A stretch of 13,925 bases of DNA, taken from positions 1-13,925 of the forward strand of contig JAUZTG010000049.1 of assembly GCA_030734395.1 (NCBI GenBank), read 5' to 3'. Every line of letters begins with the position of its first letter. Position 1 is the stretch's first letter. The translations under genes were made by a program, and so were the position numbers. Positions 1 through 8,067 of the stretch are shown here, piece by piece. The notes below the pieces were generated by a model that did no database searches, was not told the origin of the DNA, and saw only the letters and a list, made by a program, of their open reading frames with translations. The stretch comes from Sarocladium kiliense (Eukaryota > Ascomycota > Sordariomycetes > Hypocreales > Sarocladiaceae).

Positions 1-122
1 TTCCTCCCGAATAGTAATACTTCTTTGAGGATGTTGTATAAAGCATATCGCCTTTGTCCTACGCTGGCGTCGCGCGCTGATCCTCTATCTCCCTGAACTC
101 AAACATCAATCCGGGGTGGTAT

Positions 123-668
123 TTGAATAATACGAGGGCGGATCCTTATTCTACCTTAAACTCCTGGGCTGTGAAGATCGTCCAAGGCATGGCTATGACG
201 TCCTCTGAAGGAGGCCTATTCCTTGATCAAGTTGTCTGGACTACCCTCCCTAAAGAGCAGCGGCTGGAGCCAATGAGGGTGGCTAGCAAGTCTTCCGAAG
301 GGCTGCCAAGAGTCCTCGACAGCAAAATGGCATGGTCTGGCAAGCAATTTCAGTCTGCTAGAGATTATGCCTTGTTTCTCGTCGACAAGGACATGGATGA
401 TTTGGAGCACGAACTCTTTTGCTTTAAAGGTCTGGAAATTCCAGACTTGGACGCGCCTGGACCGTGACAAGTTAACGAAGCCGCAGCCCTTAGCCTCGAT
501 GGCACACTCGTATCTCGAAACAACTTCCCACTGCCGGAGCTGGGACCTAAGTTGGAGGTGCTGCGCCGTGAGCTCCACGACGGCAAAAGGATTTGGTTGC
601 GTCCGCGGCCTGAACCTCGACAGATACTCGGTGGAAGATCAGACCGTCATGCAACTTGGATTGCAGCA
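123..668 (+). pseudogene. TauD/TfdA-like dioxygenase, decayed N-terminal remnant
   Basis: The translation resembles the N-terminal part of fungal TauD/TfdA-like Fe(II)/2-oxoglutarate dioxygenases. Segments reading SKMAWSGKQF, NNFPLPELGPKLEVLRREL and, after a frame change, VRGLNLDRYSVEDQ follow one another as in that family (known from memory of the family, not searched). Two lesions are visible. A TGA at 465-467 interrupts a frame that carries on with family-like sequence. A frame change follows at the AAAA run 585-588: removing one A would join the two family-like frames. Similarity fades near 668, before the HxD...H iron-binding residues would appear, so no catalytic core remains. No start codon is assigned; the point where similarity begins (about 215-320) is uncertain. 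Family call fairly confident, exact ends not. Confidence 0.6.
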
Positions 669-699
669 AGAAGGAATAAGATCCTTCGCTCTGCGTGGG

Positions 700-1163
700 T
701 TGTAAAAAAGGAGATGGGCAGTGGGCACCAGCCAGCGCTCTTCAGGCTCGGGCTTGATCGGCGTGTGCAGCTCGGGCCCTTTGAGACCGTCCGGAGAGTC
801 ATCTCATTTAACTTGGCAAACTGTCAGCAAGTTGCGGGCAGCCTTGGCTGCTGCAGATGCGATCTCTTGTCCGCTGGGGTAGGTGAAAGGACGCCGTGCG
901 CTAAGCTCATGGGTAAGCGACGATGGCCTGTCTATCAGACCAGAAACGAGGCCAGTCTGCTGCGCAGCCGAGCCGGCAGACTGGCGAATCGATCTGATGA
1001 CTGCTCTTGCGTCATGCTGGTCTGCGACGGACAAAAGCGTAGCTGTAGCCCGGGCGGGGGTCAATGTGTTGAGCAGGCCCCCCTTCATATTGTGGTTGTC
1101 ATAGATGCACTCCTGGCCCCTCTTCACAGAGAACCCACACGATGGTTTTCCCTGATCGCATTA
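700..1163 (-). pseudogene. Zn2Cys6 regulator remnant (exon 2 only, one zinc Cys lost)
   Basis: Reading leftward from 1160, the frame starts CDQGKPSCGFSVKRGQEC, which is the second half of a Zn2Cys6 cluster (C-x6-C-x2-C-x6-C). The third of these four positions is Ser (TCT) instead of Cys, so the zinc cluster could not be complete. Linker-like sequence follows, including DARAVIRSIRQS and SARRPFTYPSGQEIASAA, typical of the region after the DNA-binding domain in nirA-like factors. A TGA at 804-806 interrupts it, though the same frame carries on with acidic, Pro-rich sequence to about 700. The first half of the cluster is absent. The fragment starts at the codon where the intron inside the zinc cluster ends in TF1 and TF2, so it looks like an orphan second exon. 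It lies 6 nt after the TF1 stop, in the same frame, separated by TAA-GAA-TAA. Confidence 0.62.
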
Positions 1164-1166
1164 TTC

Positions 1167-3656
1167 TTACTCTGCGGCCTTGCGCATCAGCATCAAGTCA
1201 TCGAATTGACCAGCAATGCAATTCACTTGTGCCGCGGAAGGGTCGATAATTGCGAGTTCTAAATCCATCATCGCACTCGACGTCATTTCCTCCGGGTTAT
1301 TATGATGTCGCCCAAGCACCATCATCTCTCGCATAATTCGTCCCGCTTCATCGGGATTAATGGCGTCACGCTTCAAAGACAAGCTCAGCAGACCCTTCAT
1401 AACCCCCCACGCTTGACGATAGCTGCCGTACAAATCCTCCAGCCCGGCCAAACAAATCCTTAGGTAAAACTGCGATTCTGATTGTTCTGTCTCCTCTGCA
1501 GCTAGAAGCACGGCATTGCCGACGTAGATGAGAACTGTCTGTGAGAGAATGGAGCAGCTAGCCGTTGGAAAGGACATTCGGAAAGCGAGGAGTAGGCGCT
1601 TCAGCTGATTAACTGAGGCAGCGTAGATGGCTCGGGGAAAGATGCGTCGGGTCTCGAAAGAGTTCATCCCGAACGGTTCATCCGACCTATGCGAAACCTC
1701 TCGGAACATGTCGACTACGATGACGTGGAAATAAATGCTGCATTCCTTTAGTATTGATTTTCTTCCAATGAACAATTGGTAAAATACTGCATCATAGCAA
1801 CCGCATGGTTGCTCTGGTCATGTCGGACAAGGGAAACCGGTAATGAGCTCGCCCAGCTCAAGAGCCGCAAGAAGATCGCTTGTACTTCAGCAAGAAAGTC
1901 CGAATAAGTTGTAGCGGCTCGCTGTCGTGCCTGACGGACGTGATAGCTGAGCATCCACAGCTCACAGGACTCTTTGAAGACTTGAGTATGAAGCCTAGGT
2001 TCCTCACGCATGACACTCTCCGTGGGTGGCCCAATGTCATGAGTCCCTGGCATCGGTATTATCGGCGGCGCTCGTATCTCATTCAGCCGATAACGAAAGT
2101 TGTAAAGCCTGCCATTGTGGTTTAGCTGTCACAAGTAAGCCGATCGGCAGATCTTGCAGGTACTTACGAAACCCAATTATAAACACCCCAGGCGGTATAC
2201 GAAGCACTTCTTCGCCAGTCTCGCTCATTTCCCAACCAGGTGCTCGCTGTCTCGTTCCCATAGGAACAGCCGAAAAGCCCCATATTCGTGCCAATAGTAA
2301 CTCCTTTCTGGAGATATTCCAAACCGAGACTATCGTCACCAGAACTAATCGCGGCTAAGCACAGAAACTGCAGAGCAGAAACTGCTGTTAATGTGACTAG
2401 CTGTGGTCCGTCGCAGATCAAACTCTGCGCTTCTAAAAAGAACTCTTTGCCCAGCTCAGAGGCTTCAGGGATGATTGCGGAATATGATTGCTGTAATGTA
2501 TTAGCTGTTTTTCTTATATTCGCCCGACTGTAAGCCAGCAAGAATGCGGTGGCTTACGCATATCCAGCTGAACAAACTGTTGACCAGAAGTTTCGAACAG
2601 AAGTAGGGCTTGTTGAGGGTAAGATCCTCGATAAAGAGGTCAAGGTCAAACATAGGAAGGACCTGGTAGTCGGTTTTAATGTAGTGGGACAGCATGCGGG
2701 CAGCAAGGTCATTGTCAATGCGCACCTTGGTCCAGTGGTGGATCTTAAGACCGAGAAGTACGTCGTTCAACAGGGGCGTTGGAGGAAAGTATCGAACACT
2801 AACATCGCTTGACAAGTGATTTGGAGAGGACGGATCTGGAGGAGAATAGTTCGAAGAGGAGCTATGAGATATTAGCCCAACACGCCTCTGCTTATCAAAG
2901 AGACTTTGTTTCTATATCGAGCTGGCCAAGGGCACGTGGGAGCACCTCGCCAATATGCTAACCACACAAACAGCGTGACGACCATCCCTAACTTGGAAAT
3001 CTGATCACTAACCTGGAGGGCCCTTGTCGCGTTATGAGGATTCTAGAGGGTCGTAGGAGGGACTCGAGAGGGAGAGATGTAATCTCGAGGGGGAATAGCA
3101 GCGGGTACGCGATGGGATATCGCACCATGAGCTCAAACTCAAACTCGCTTCGACTCGGAGACAGGTAGCTCCACAGTACGCCAGCAAGTGAGGGGCAGAT
3201 TGTCAAGGACTCTTCTACATCGTTCGTACGGATATTCTCAAGTAGTCGGTCGGCTTCTGCAGAGGGTAAGCTACGCAGCCTCTGCAATGTCAATGCATCT
3301 CGGGCATTCTGGCCCTCAATCAAAGCTCGCTCAGAGTAGTGGCAAAAGATCCCAGCTTTAAGGCATGAAGAACAGGACGGCTTTCTGCCCCCACACTGCA
3401 TAAAGGTCCGTTAGCGACAATGTTGAGCAAGAAAGAACGCATGGTCACGGGGAGGGGCTAATATGGATAGGCTCACGCGGATCTTCCTCCGCCTGCATTC
3501 GTCACAAGCGACAGCGACACTAGTTCGACGGCGCTTAGGTACCGGCAGTACAGTGCTGGGAGGCGGAGAGTTGGTGTCTGCGGAACTTGTGGGCCTTGCA
3601 GCCTCTATTCGCACATAGCGATGGTTCATGCTGAATGAATGTGTGGGGAGGAGCAT
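1167..3656 (-). CDS. Zn2Cys6 fungal transcription factor, nirA-like (TF1)
   Basis: Probable nuclear sequence-specific regulator; target genes unknown. Six exons: 3656-3477, 3395-3013, 2861-2558, 2490-2168, 2108-1788, 1737-1167 (2082 bp, 693 aa). Introns of 81, 151, 67, 59 and 50 bp have GT..AG ends, and splicing restores one continuous frame. The Zn2Cys6 cluster spans C51, C54, C61, C68, C71 and C78 with spacing x2, x6, x6, x2, x6; the first intron falls exactly before C61. A basic KRRR (41-44) may aid nuclear import. The middle-homology region shows ELMVRYPIAYPLLFPLE, LLVNSLFSWIC, TAWGVYNWVS, and then ASVNQLKRLL near the C-terminus, as in proteins annotated nitrogen assimilation factor nirA-like. 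That label is a family resemblance and does not prove nitrate control. All six Cys are present and no lesion was found, so it is probably functional. Start chosen as the first Met of the open exon before the cluster. Confidence 0.88.
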
Positions 3657-4044
3657 AAGATTGCCAGCCCGAGCTTGAATCTGTTGAGTTATGTTGCCAG
3701 AGCTCTCAGCCGGATTTCAGCCCCACAGAGTTGTTACATCATGATAGGAAATATGCACTGACCTCCTCTAGGTCTGCCTCTCCGCAGTAATGCTTGTTGG
3801 GATGTGGCGGCACCAAAATGTGTCCACGTGATGGCTACCCTGCAGCCCACATACGCAGTGTGTTACAAACGTAACTACACCTTCCTTTGTCATCATACTT
3901 TCATGGCGCCCTGCTGTTAAGAAAGTAACCCTATCCTACATACATTCGCCTAACAATTGCATCACGAAACGTCCAATCCACGCTCCGCGTAGCCTCTGGC
4001 CGCGGCGATGGCAGCCGCCACGCCGGGCTCCCAAGCATTTTCAG
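3657..4044. other. Intergenic region upstream of TF1
   Basis: Holds the presumed TF1 promoter (leftward). A CACGTG palindrome (E-box-like) lies at 3825-3830; no function is shown. From about 3975 the base composition becomes GC-rich. On the minus strand 4044-3962 reads open, with AWEPGVAAAIAAARGYAER before a stop. I do not recognise it; it could be the tail of another lost gene or chance in GC-rich DNA. No N-terminal CAP20 sequence was found here on the plus strand. Confidence 0.4.
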
Positions 4045-4408
4045 AAGGCCTCACTACGGCTATGTCTCTCCCTACGTCCAGAAGGCCGACGCGATCGGCG
4101 ACCAGACTCTCGGCAAGATCGACGAGGGCTTCCCTGTCGTGAAGAAGCCCACTGCCGGCCTCTACAAGGACACCCGCGAGCTCCTCTTCTTCCCTTACAA
4201 CAAGGCCATCGAGGGTCGCGACCACGTCTACGGTGTGTACTCAGCTGAGTACAAGAAGAACGAGCAGGCTGGCGTCGTTGGCTACGGCCGCGTTGCCGTC
4301 GCCACGGCTTTCGTCGTTAGCAACGAGACTCTGAGCTGGCTCAGCAGCTTCCTGTCCGCCAAGAAGCAGCAGGCGAATCAGGTCGTCAACGAGAAGACCA
4401 ACCAGTAG
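4045..4408 (+). pseudogene. CAP20/perilipin-like lipid-droplet protein, 5'-truncated
   Basis: The frame reads HYGYVSPYVQKADAIGDQTL, then FPVVKKPTAGLYKDTREL, FPYNKAIEGRDHVYGVYSAEY and ETLSWLSSFLSAKKQQAN, ending NEKTNQ and TAG at 4406-4408. This order matches the C-terminal two thirds of CAP20, the fungal perilipin-like protein that coats lipid droplets and was first described as an appressorium gene in Colletotrichum (family knowledge). The usual beginning, roughly the first 55-65 residues before the YVSPYV motif, is absent. The frame stays open upstream to about 3960 but has no ATG and no CAP20-like sequence. TTTTCAG at 4038-4044 could be an intron acceptor, but no upstream exon is visible back to TF1. 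The retained part has no stop or frameshift, so the truncation may be recent, or a distant first exon may have been missed. Confidence 0.7.
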
Positions 4409-4424
4409 ATGAGGTTGACACCTG

Positions 4425-4456
4425 ATGCTGGGCGGTCCGGCGAGGCAGCCCAGCAT
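4425..4456. repeat. 9-bp inverted repeat after the CAP20-like stop
   Basis: ATGCTGGGC (4425-4433) and GCCCAGCAT (4448-4456) are perfect inverted repeats around a 14-nt loop, starting 16 nt after the CAP20-like stop codon. It could fold in the 3' UTR; no function is implied. Confidence 0.6.
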
Positions 4457-5240
4457 AAGCCAGACGAAATGTCCGATGGGACTACGGAATGATGTATAAC
4501 CCCCTTCTTAACTATTTCTTCCCTCAAAGTCTTTACGTCCTGAAACACCTTCTATGACTACTGTGTCTGCTCCCTCCCTGGTGGACGCCGGCGAAGCGGC
4601 AGACGTGCGAGAAGCGCAGCATGGATGCTGACGGTTGGCCGGACCTACGATGCTGTGTTGAGAAGAGTGAAATCATTGAGCACTACGGGGATGCACGATT
4701 TCCGATGCAGCTTGAGATGTTTGCTGAACAGGTGATTGGAAGCGGGCCTGGAAGGCAGGACGGAACCACCATGATGCAAATAATGGCTAGTATAGAGGCG
4801 GGAGGGGGGTATCGTCGTTACTAGATGTCTCCCAGGTTGCCAAGGCGTAGGTCTTCATGACGATATTTACCCGTCATAATTTGGTGTATTTTTGTATCTG
4901 TGATGTCTCTGAACTACTGCTTCTAAACAAGGCAGAGCCTTGTTCCTCAATGATACGAAGCCAAGCGCCCGCTCAGAGCAAGCAGTCGGACACATGCCAT
5001 TAATTGAAGGACCCGCAGTAACATGCGAATCAAGCATTGTACGAAGGTACGTGGTACCCTAATGCATCCAAGCAAGTCCCCACCCACCCTTATGGAATCT
5101 CCATGGGGGTTCGTTCGGATAGCGGAGGTCAGCCAACGGTAACCGCCAGATGGGGTCCGATGGGCCCGGCGGGTCCAAGCCGATACATCAGTTTAGTTAC
5201 GGGTTGTCAGAAAATGTGGACTGGAGGCATATCGTAGTGT
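4457..5240. other. Intergenic, no gene seen
   Basis: Only short open frames occur (for example 4621-4824 on the plus strand, 67 codons), with no recognisable motif and no plausible exon partners. The stretch probably holds the CAP20-like 3' flank and distal promoter of the GATA gene. No transposon ends or long repeats were seen by eye. Confidence 0.4.
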
Positions 5241-5248
5241 TGACGTCA
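5241..5248. promoter_or_regulatory. CRE-like palindrome TGACGTCA
   Basis: A perfect 8-bp TGACGTCA, the consensus for CREB/ATF-type bZIP proteins (AtfA/Atf1 in fungi), lies 455 bp upstream of the nsdD-like start codon. The match is seen directly; occupancy and relevance are inferred. One 8-bp word in 14 kb can arise by chance. Confidence 0.35.
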
Positions 5249-5285
5249 ATTTGTGACGGTTCGCAAAGAAACTTGCACTGCGCCA

Positions 5286-5702
5286 GAATATCGCACCTAA
5301 TGTGTCTACGCCAAAGGTTCGTCGTACTGTCTCCCGCCTCCTCACGTCGCTGGCCGCTGCCTCCTGTTCTCGTGTTTTTTTCCTGCTTCTACACCCTCCC
5401 TCCCTTCTCTGCCACGCCCTGCCACCCCCCTTGTTCTGGCCTCGTGCTTTCCCTGCCGGACCTTTCTCTTCACACCACTCTTCGGTCGCATCGTCGCTAT
5501 TTTCCCCTCGTCATCCTCCTCCAGTTCATTCCAACATCGCGCCTCGCAGAGAGCACTGTTGACACTTTTTATTCCACTACTGCAGTGGGCAGTCCTCGAT
5601 TTCTCCTGTCGACACGCATTCACGATCATCTGCCTCCCCCCCCCGTATCGTCTCGCCGAGCCGCGGCAGCATCCGCTGGTACATAAATGAGACTCGGGTA
5701 CC
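5286..5702 (+). promoter_or_regulatory. Pyrimidine-rich leader/promoter of the nsdD-like gene
   Basis: About 5325-5480 is strongly C- and T-rich, as near transcription starts and in 5' UTRs of many filamentous fungal genes. Open frames here (for example ATG at 5302, 86 codons) encode low-complexity Ser/Pro/Leu sequence and look like by-products of composition. If transcription starts upstream of 5302, that ATG would be an upstream ORF. The start site cannot be read from the sequence. Confidence 0.45.
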
Positions 5703-5734
5703 ATGACGACAGCCACGATCCTCCAGCCGACTAG
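5687..5734 (+). promoter_or_regulatory. Overlapping upstream ORF, 15 codons
   Basis: An ATG at 5687-5689 opens a 15-residue frame (MRLGYHDDSHDPPAD) ending in TAG at 5732-5734. It starts 16 nt before the main ATG and overlaps it in another frame. Its start context is weak (T at -3), while the main ATG has A at -3, so leaky scanning would favour the main start. If the leader is transcribed, it could reduce translation of the GATA factor. Regulatory role is inferred. Confidence 0.35.
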
Positions 5735-7084
5735 TCACCATCCCGCAGCGCGCGCTTCTGTCTATCCGACGCCAGCTGCTCCAGTCTCCAATATGATATC
5801 CTCGGAGCCTGGCAAATCAGGCCGCGCACCAGGCGCTGCCGATGTGAAGGACCTGCCTTTCCGTCAATCGTTGCCCTCGATTTCAAACGCCCTCAAGGTC
5901 GCCGAGCCCAGGCAATTCCAGCTTCCAGCGCCGCCATCGATGCAGCCAACTTCTAGCTTCACTTCGCCTTTCACCTCTGGTCATCGAGGTTCCTACCCAG
6001 ATGGCGACAAGCACGGTTCGCCCCACACGATTCACCACTCCTTCCCACCTCGTCAAGAACTTTCCAACGCCTACGCCGACTCGCCACGATCGTCCTTCCA
6101 TGGTCGACCGGGTCTGCCAGCAGTGCCAGACAGGCGCCCAAGTCCGCCTCTGCGGCCTGACTTACCACCTCACCACTTGACCGAGGCTCAAAGAGCACAC
6201 GACCCTCACCATCCACTCAACAACGGCGCATATGCCCATCCCCCACCGCCTGCGCCGCCACATCCTGCTGGACCATACGCTCATGGTCCTCTACATCCAG
6301 GACAGGTTCCTTTGCCTGGCCATCCGATATCACCACATCGCGCCGGCCCGCCTGGCCCTCATCCATATGACCCCAGCGGCCCACCCTCTCCTCACCCTGA
6401 TGATGCGAACCGTGCTCGTTATGACACTGGGCGACATTTCGAGACTTGGGAATATCCTACGGCTCTGGCACGCGTGAGTTCACCGAATGACCCGTCCCTT
6501 GCTCGTCAGGCGCTAACATGGAGATAGGTGGCACAATCCGCACGGACTGTTTTCAACTTTGCAGAAGCTTACCATAGGATTGCCTCCGAACAGTCGCGTA
6601 GTCCGCTGATGCCCGAGCGATTGACAACCGACCACGAGATTGCCGAGATGCTTAGTAGAACCGACCTCGTCAAGCGATCATTGGAACAGGTCCGAGAACA
6701 CGTGCACCAATGCGCTCAGTCCGAACGCATTCGCGATTCGGCCAAGCAACCAAAGGACCCATACGACGATGACGATGACGATGTTGCTATGTACAGCGAA
6801 CACATGAAAGCGCCGCAGTATACAATGCGTGAAACCAAGAAGCGGAGAGGAGTGAGTCTTGCATGAAATGCGCCAATATGGATTTGAAGCTCATCGTTTC
6901 ACAGCGTGCTGCCCCCCCCGGGCGATGTCACAGCTGTAAGAGAATCGATACGCCCGAATGGAGGCGAGGTCCAAATGGTGCACGGACTCTCTGCAACGCC
7001 TGCGGTCTTCATTACGCCAAACTGGAAAAGAAACGACAACTTGAGGCGCGCCAGATCCGACCCAAGCACGACGAAAGACCATGA
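5703..7084 (+). CDS. nsdD: GATA-type transcription factor, NsdD/SUB-1/Csm1/Ltf1-like
   Basis: Nuclear GATA zinc-finger factor. Named relatives control sexual development and repress conidiation (Aspergillus NsdD, Neurospora SUB-1) and affect light response and secondary metabolism (Fusarium Csm1, Botrytis Ltf1). Three exons: 5703-6473, 6528-6851, 6905-7084; introns 54 and 53 bp, both phase 0 with GTGAGT donors; product 424 aa. A single finger sits at the C-terminus: C373-x2-C376-x18-C395-x2-C398, with the core TPEWRRGPNGARTLCNACG. The basic KKRRG and AAPPGRC before the finger match NsdD. The N-terminal half is Pro/His/Ser-rich (residues about 130-240) and includes LPSISNAL near residue 60. 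A helical conserved block (AEAYHRIASEQSRSP to LEQVREHVHQ) lies in exon 2, followed by a run of Asp. No lesion was found. The start ATG has A at -3 and gives the family's usual length. Ortholog assignment rests on motifs. Confidence 0.92.
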
Positions 7085-8067
7085 TCGTTCACTGCGCTGG
7101 ATCAATCATTTCCCCACCGGGTCTTGTCTCGTTTCTTCCACCGTTTCCGGCGCGGAGACGCATTTCGGAATGAGACCATATGGTTGCAGCCACGCGACGA
7201 GGTCGAAGCAAATACCAACCACTGGAATGCATGACTCGCTCAGCTGAATTCTCTATGACTCGACACTTGACCAACACTATTTTCAACGCTACTACACTAC
7301 TACAACTCCTACAACAACAACAACTACTACTACTATTACTATTACTACTACTAGCACTACTCAACTCTTACAATGTGGCGGGTTCAAACCCCCCTGTCGG
7401 CCTTCGGCCAAGAGGCGACAAGATGAAGACCGGCACCTGGAAAGTCAAATAAGCAGGATCGTGGAAGGAAAAGAACTGGCCGGGGAACTCCAACTTGCTA
7501 CCAACGCTTTTGGCATCGCAACAACTTCCCCGAGAGAGCCGGAGATTTTCGACATGTGCATGGCGCCTGATGGCTTTTTAGCGACAGCATTAGTTTCAAC
7601 CCAGGCGCCCGATCTCTAGGTTTCACTCTGCTTCTATCCGAGGGGGGCACAAGGTTCTGCTTCCCCGTCACCCTGATGTAAGGCTGAAGTTCCTTGATAT
7701 CACGATGCTCGCTGTCGATATGGGCGCATTAGAGATCCCTCAGGATCATGTCGATGCCGGGAAATTCTTTCCTCGACGCCCGATCCGACCCGACTTTTGG
7801 ATCTCGTCCTTCGTGACGGCCAAGTTCTCCGGACACATGCTCCGGCTCGGGCTTCTCATCGGGAAAAGCGAGAGGCCCGAAGGTTGACAATCGTCCAGCT
7901 GGCAATAGGCCTCGAGCATATCAGGCCGGGCGGACCATGGTCGTACTCCTCCACCAGCTTGAGGCTTGGAACACTCTGTTGCTGATCTACAAGTTGAGTC
8001 TCTCAAAGCGCAAGACGGTTGCCTTTCTTCAACTTAAGCACCCTCTGCTTAACCGAGAGCAGCTTCT
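7085..8067. other. Intergenic between convergent nsdD-like gene and TF2
   Basis: Shared 3' flank of two convergent genes. Open frames on both strands (such as 7705-7887 plus and 8006-7746 minus) show no recognisable motif and overlap one another. Apart from the microsatellite at 7288-7367, nothing is supported. A GGTTCAAACCCC word at 7381-7392 resembles a tRNA T-loop, but no tRNA can be built around it. Confidence 0.4.
7288..7367. repeat. CAA/CTA trinucleotide microsatellite
   Basis: Imperfect tract of ACT/ACA, then uninterrupted CAA units at about 7311-7324 followed by CTA/TTA units to about 7352. It lies about 200 bp after the nsdD-like stop codon, probably in or just beyond its 3' UTR. 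Likely length-polymorphic. Confidence 0.8.

Noticed and set aside
552..1262. 236-codon plus-strand ORF
   Set aside because: It overlaps the end of the dioxygenase remnant in a shifted frame and the antisense of the Zn2Cys6 remnant; the family-like sequence lies in other frames.
4621..4824. 67-codon plus-strand ORF
   Set aside because: Short, without family resemblance or regulatory context; most likely chance.
5150..5686. 178-codon plus-strand ORF in front of the GATA gene
   Set aside because: It covers the pyrimidine-rich leader and encodes low-complexity Ser/Pro/Leu sequence, so composition explains it.
7378..7400. GGTTCAAACCCC word resembling a tRNA T-loop
   Set aside because: No matching acceptor, D or anticodon arms can be placed upstream or downstream, and the T-stem pairing is imperfect.
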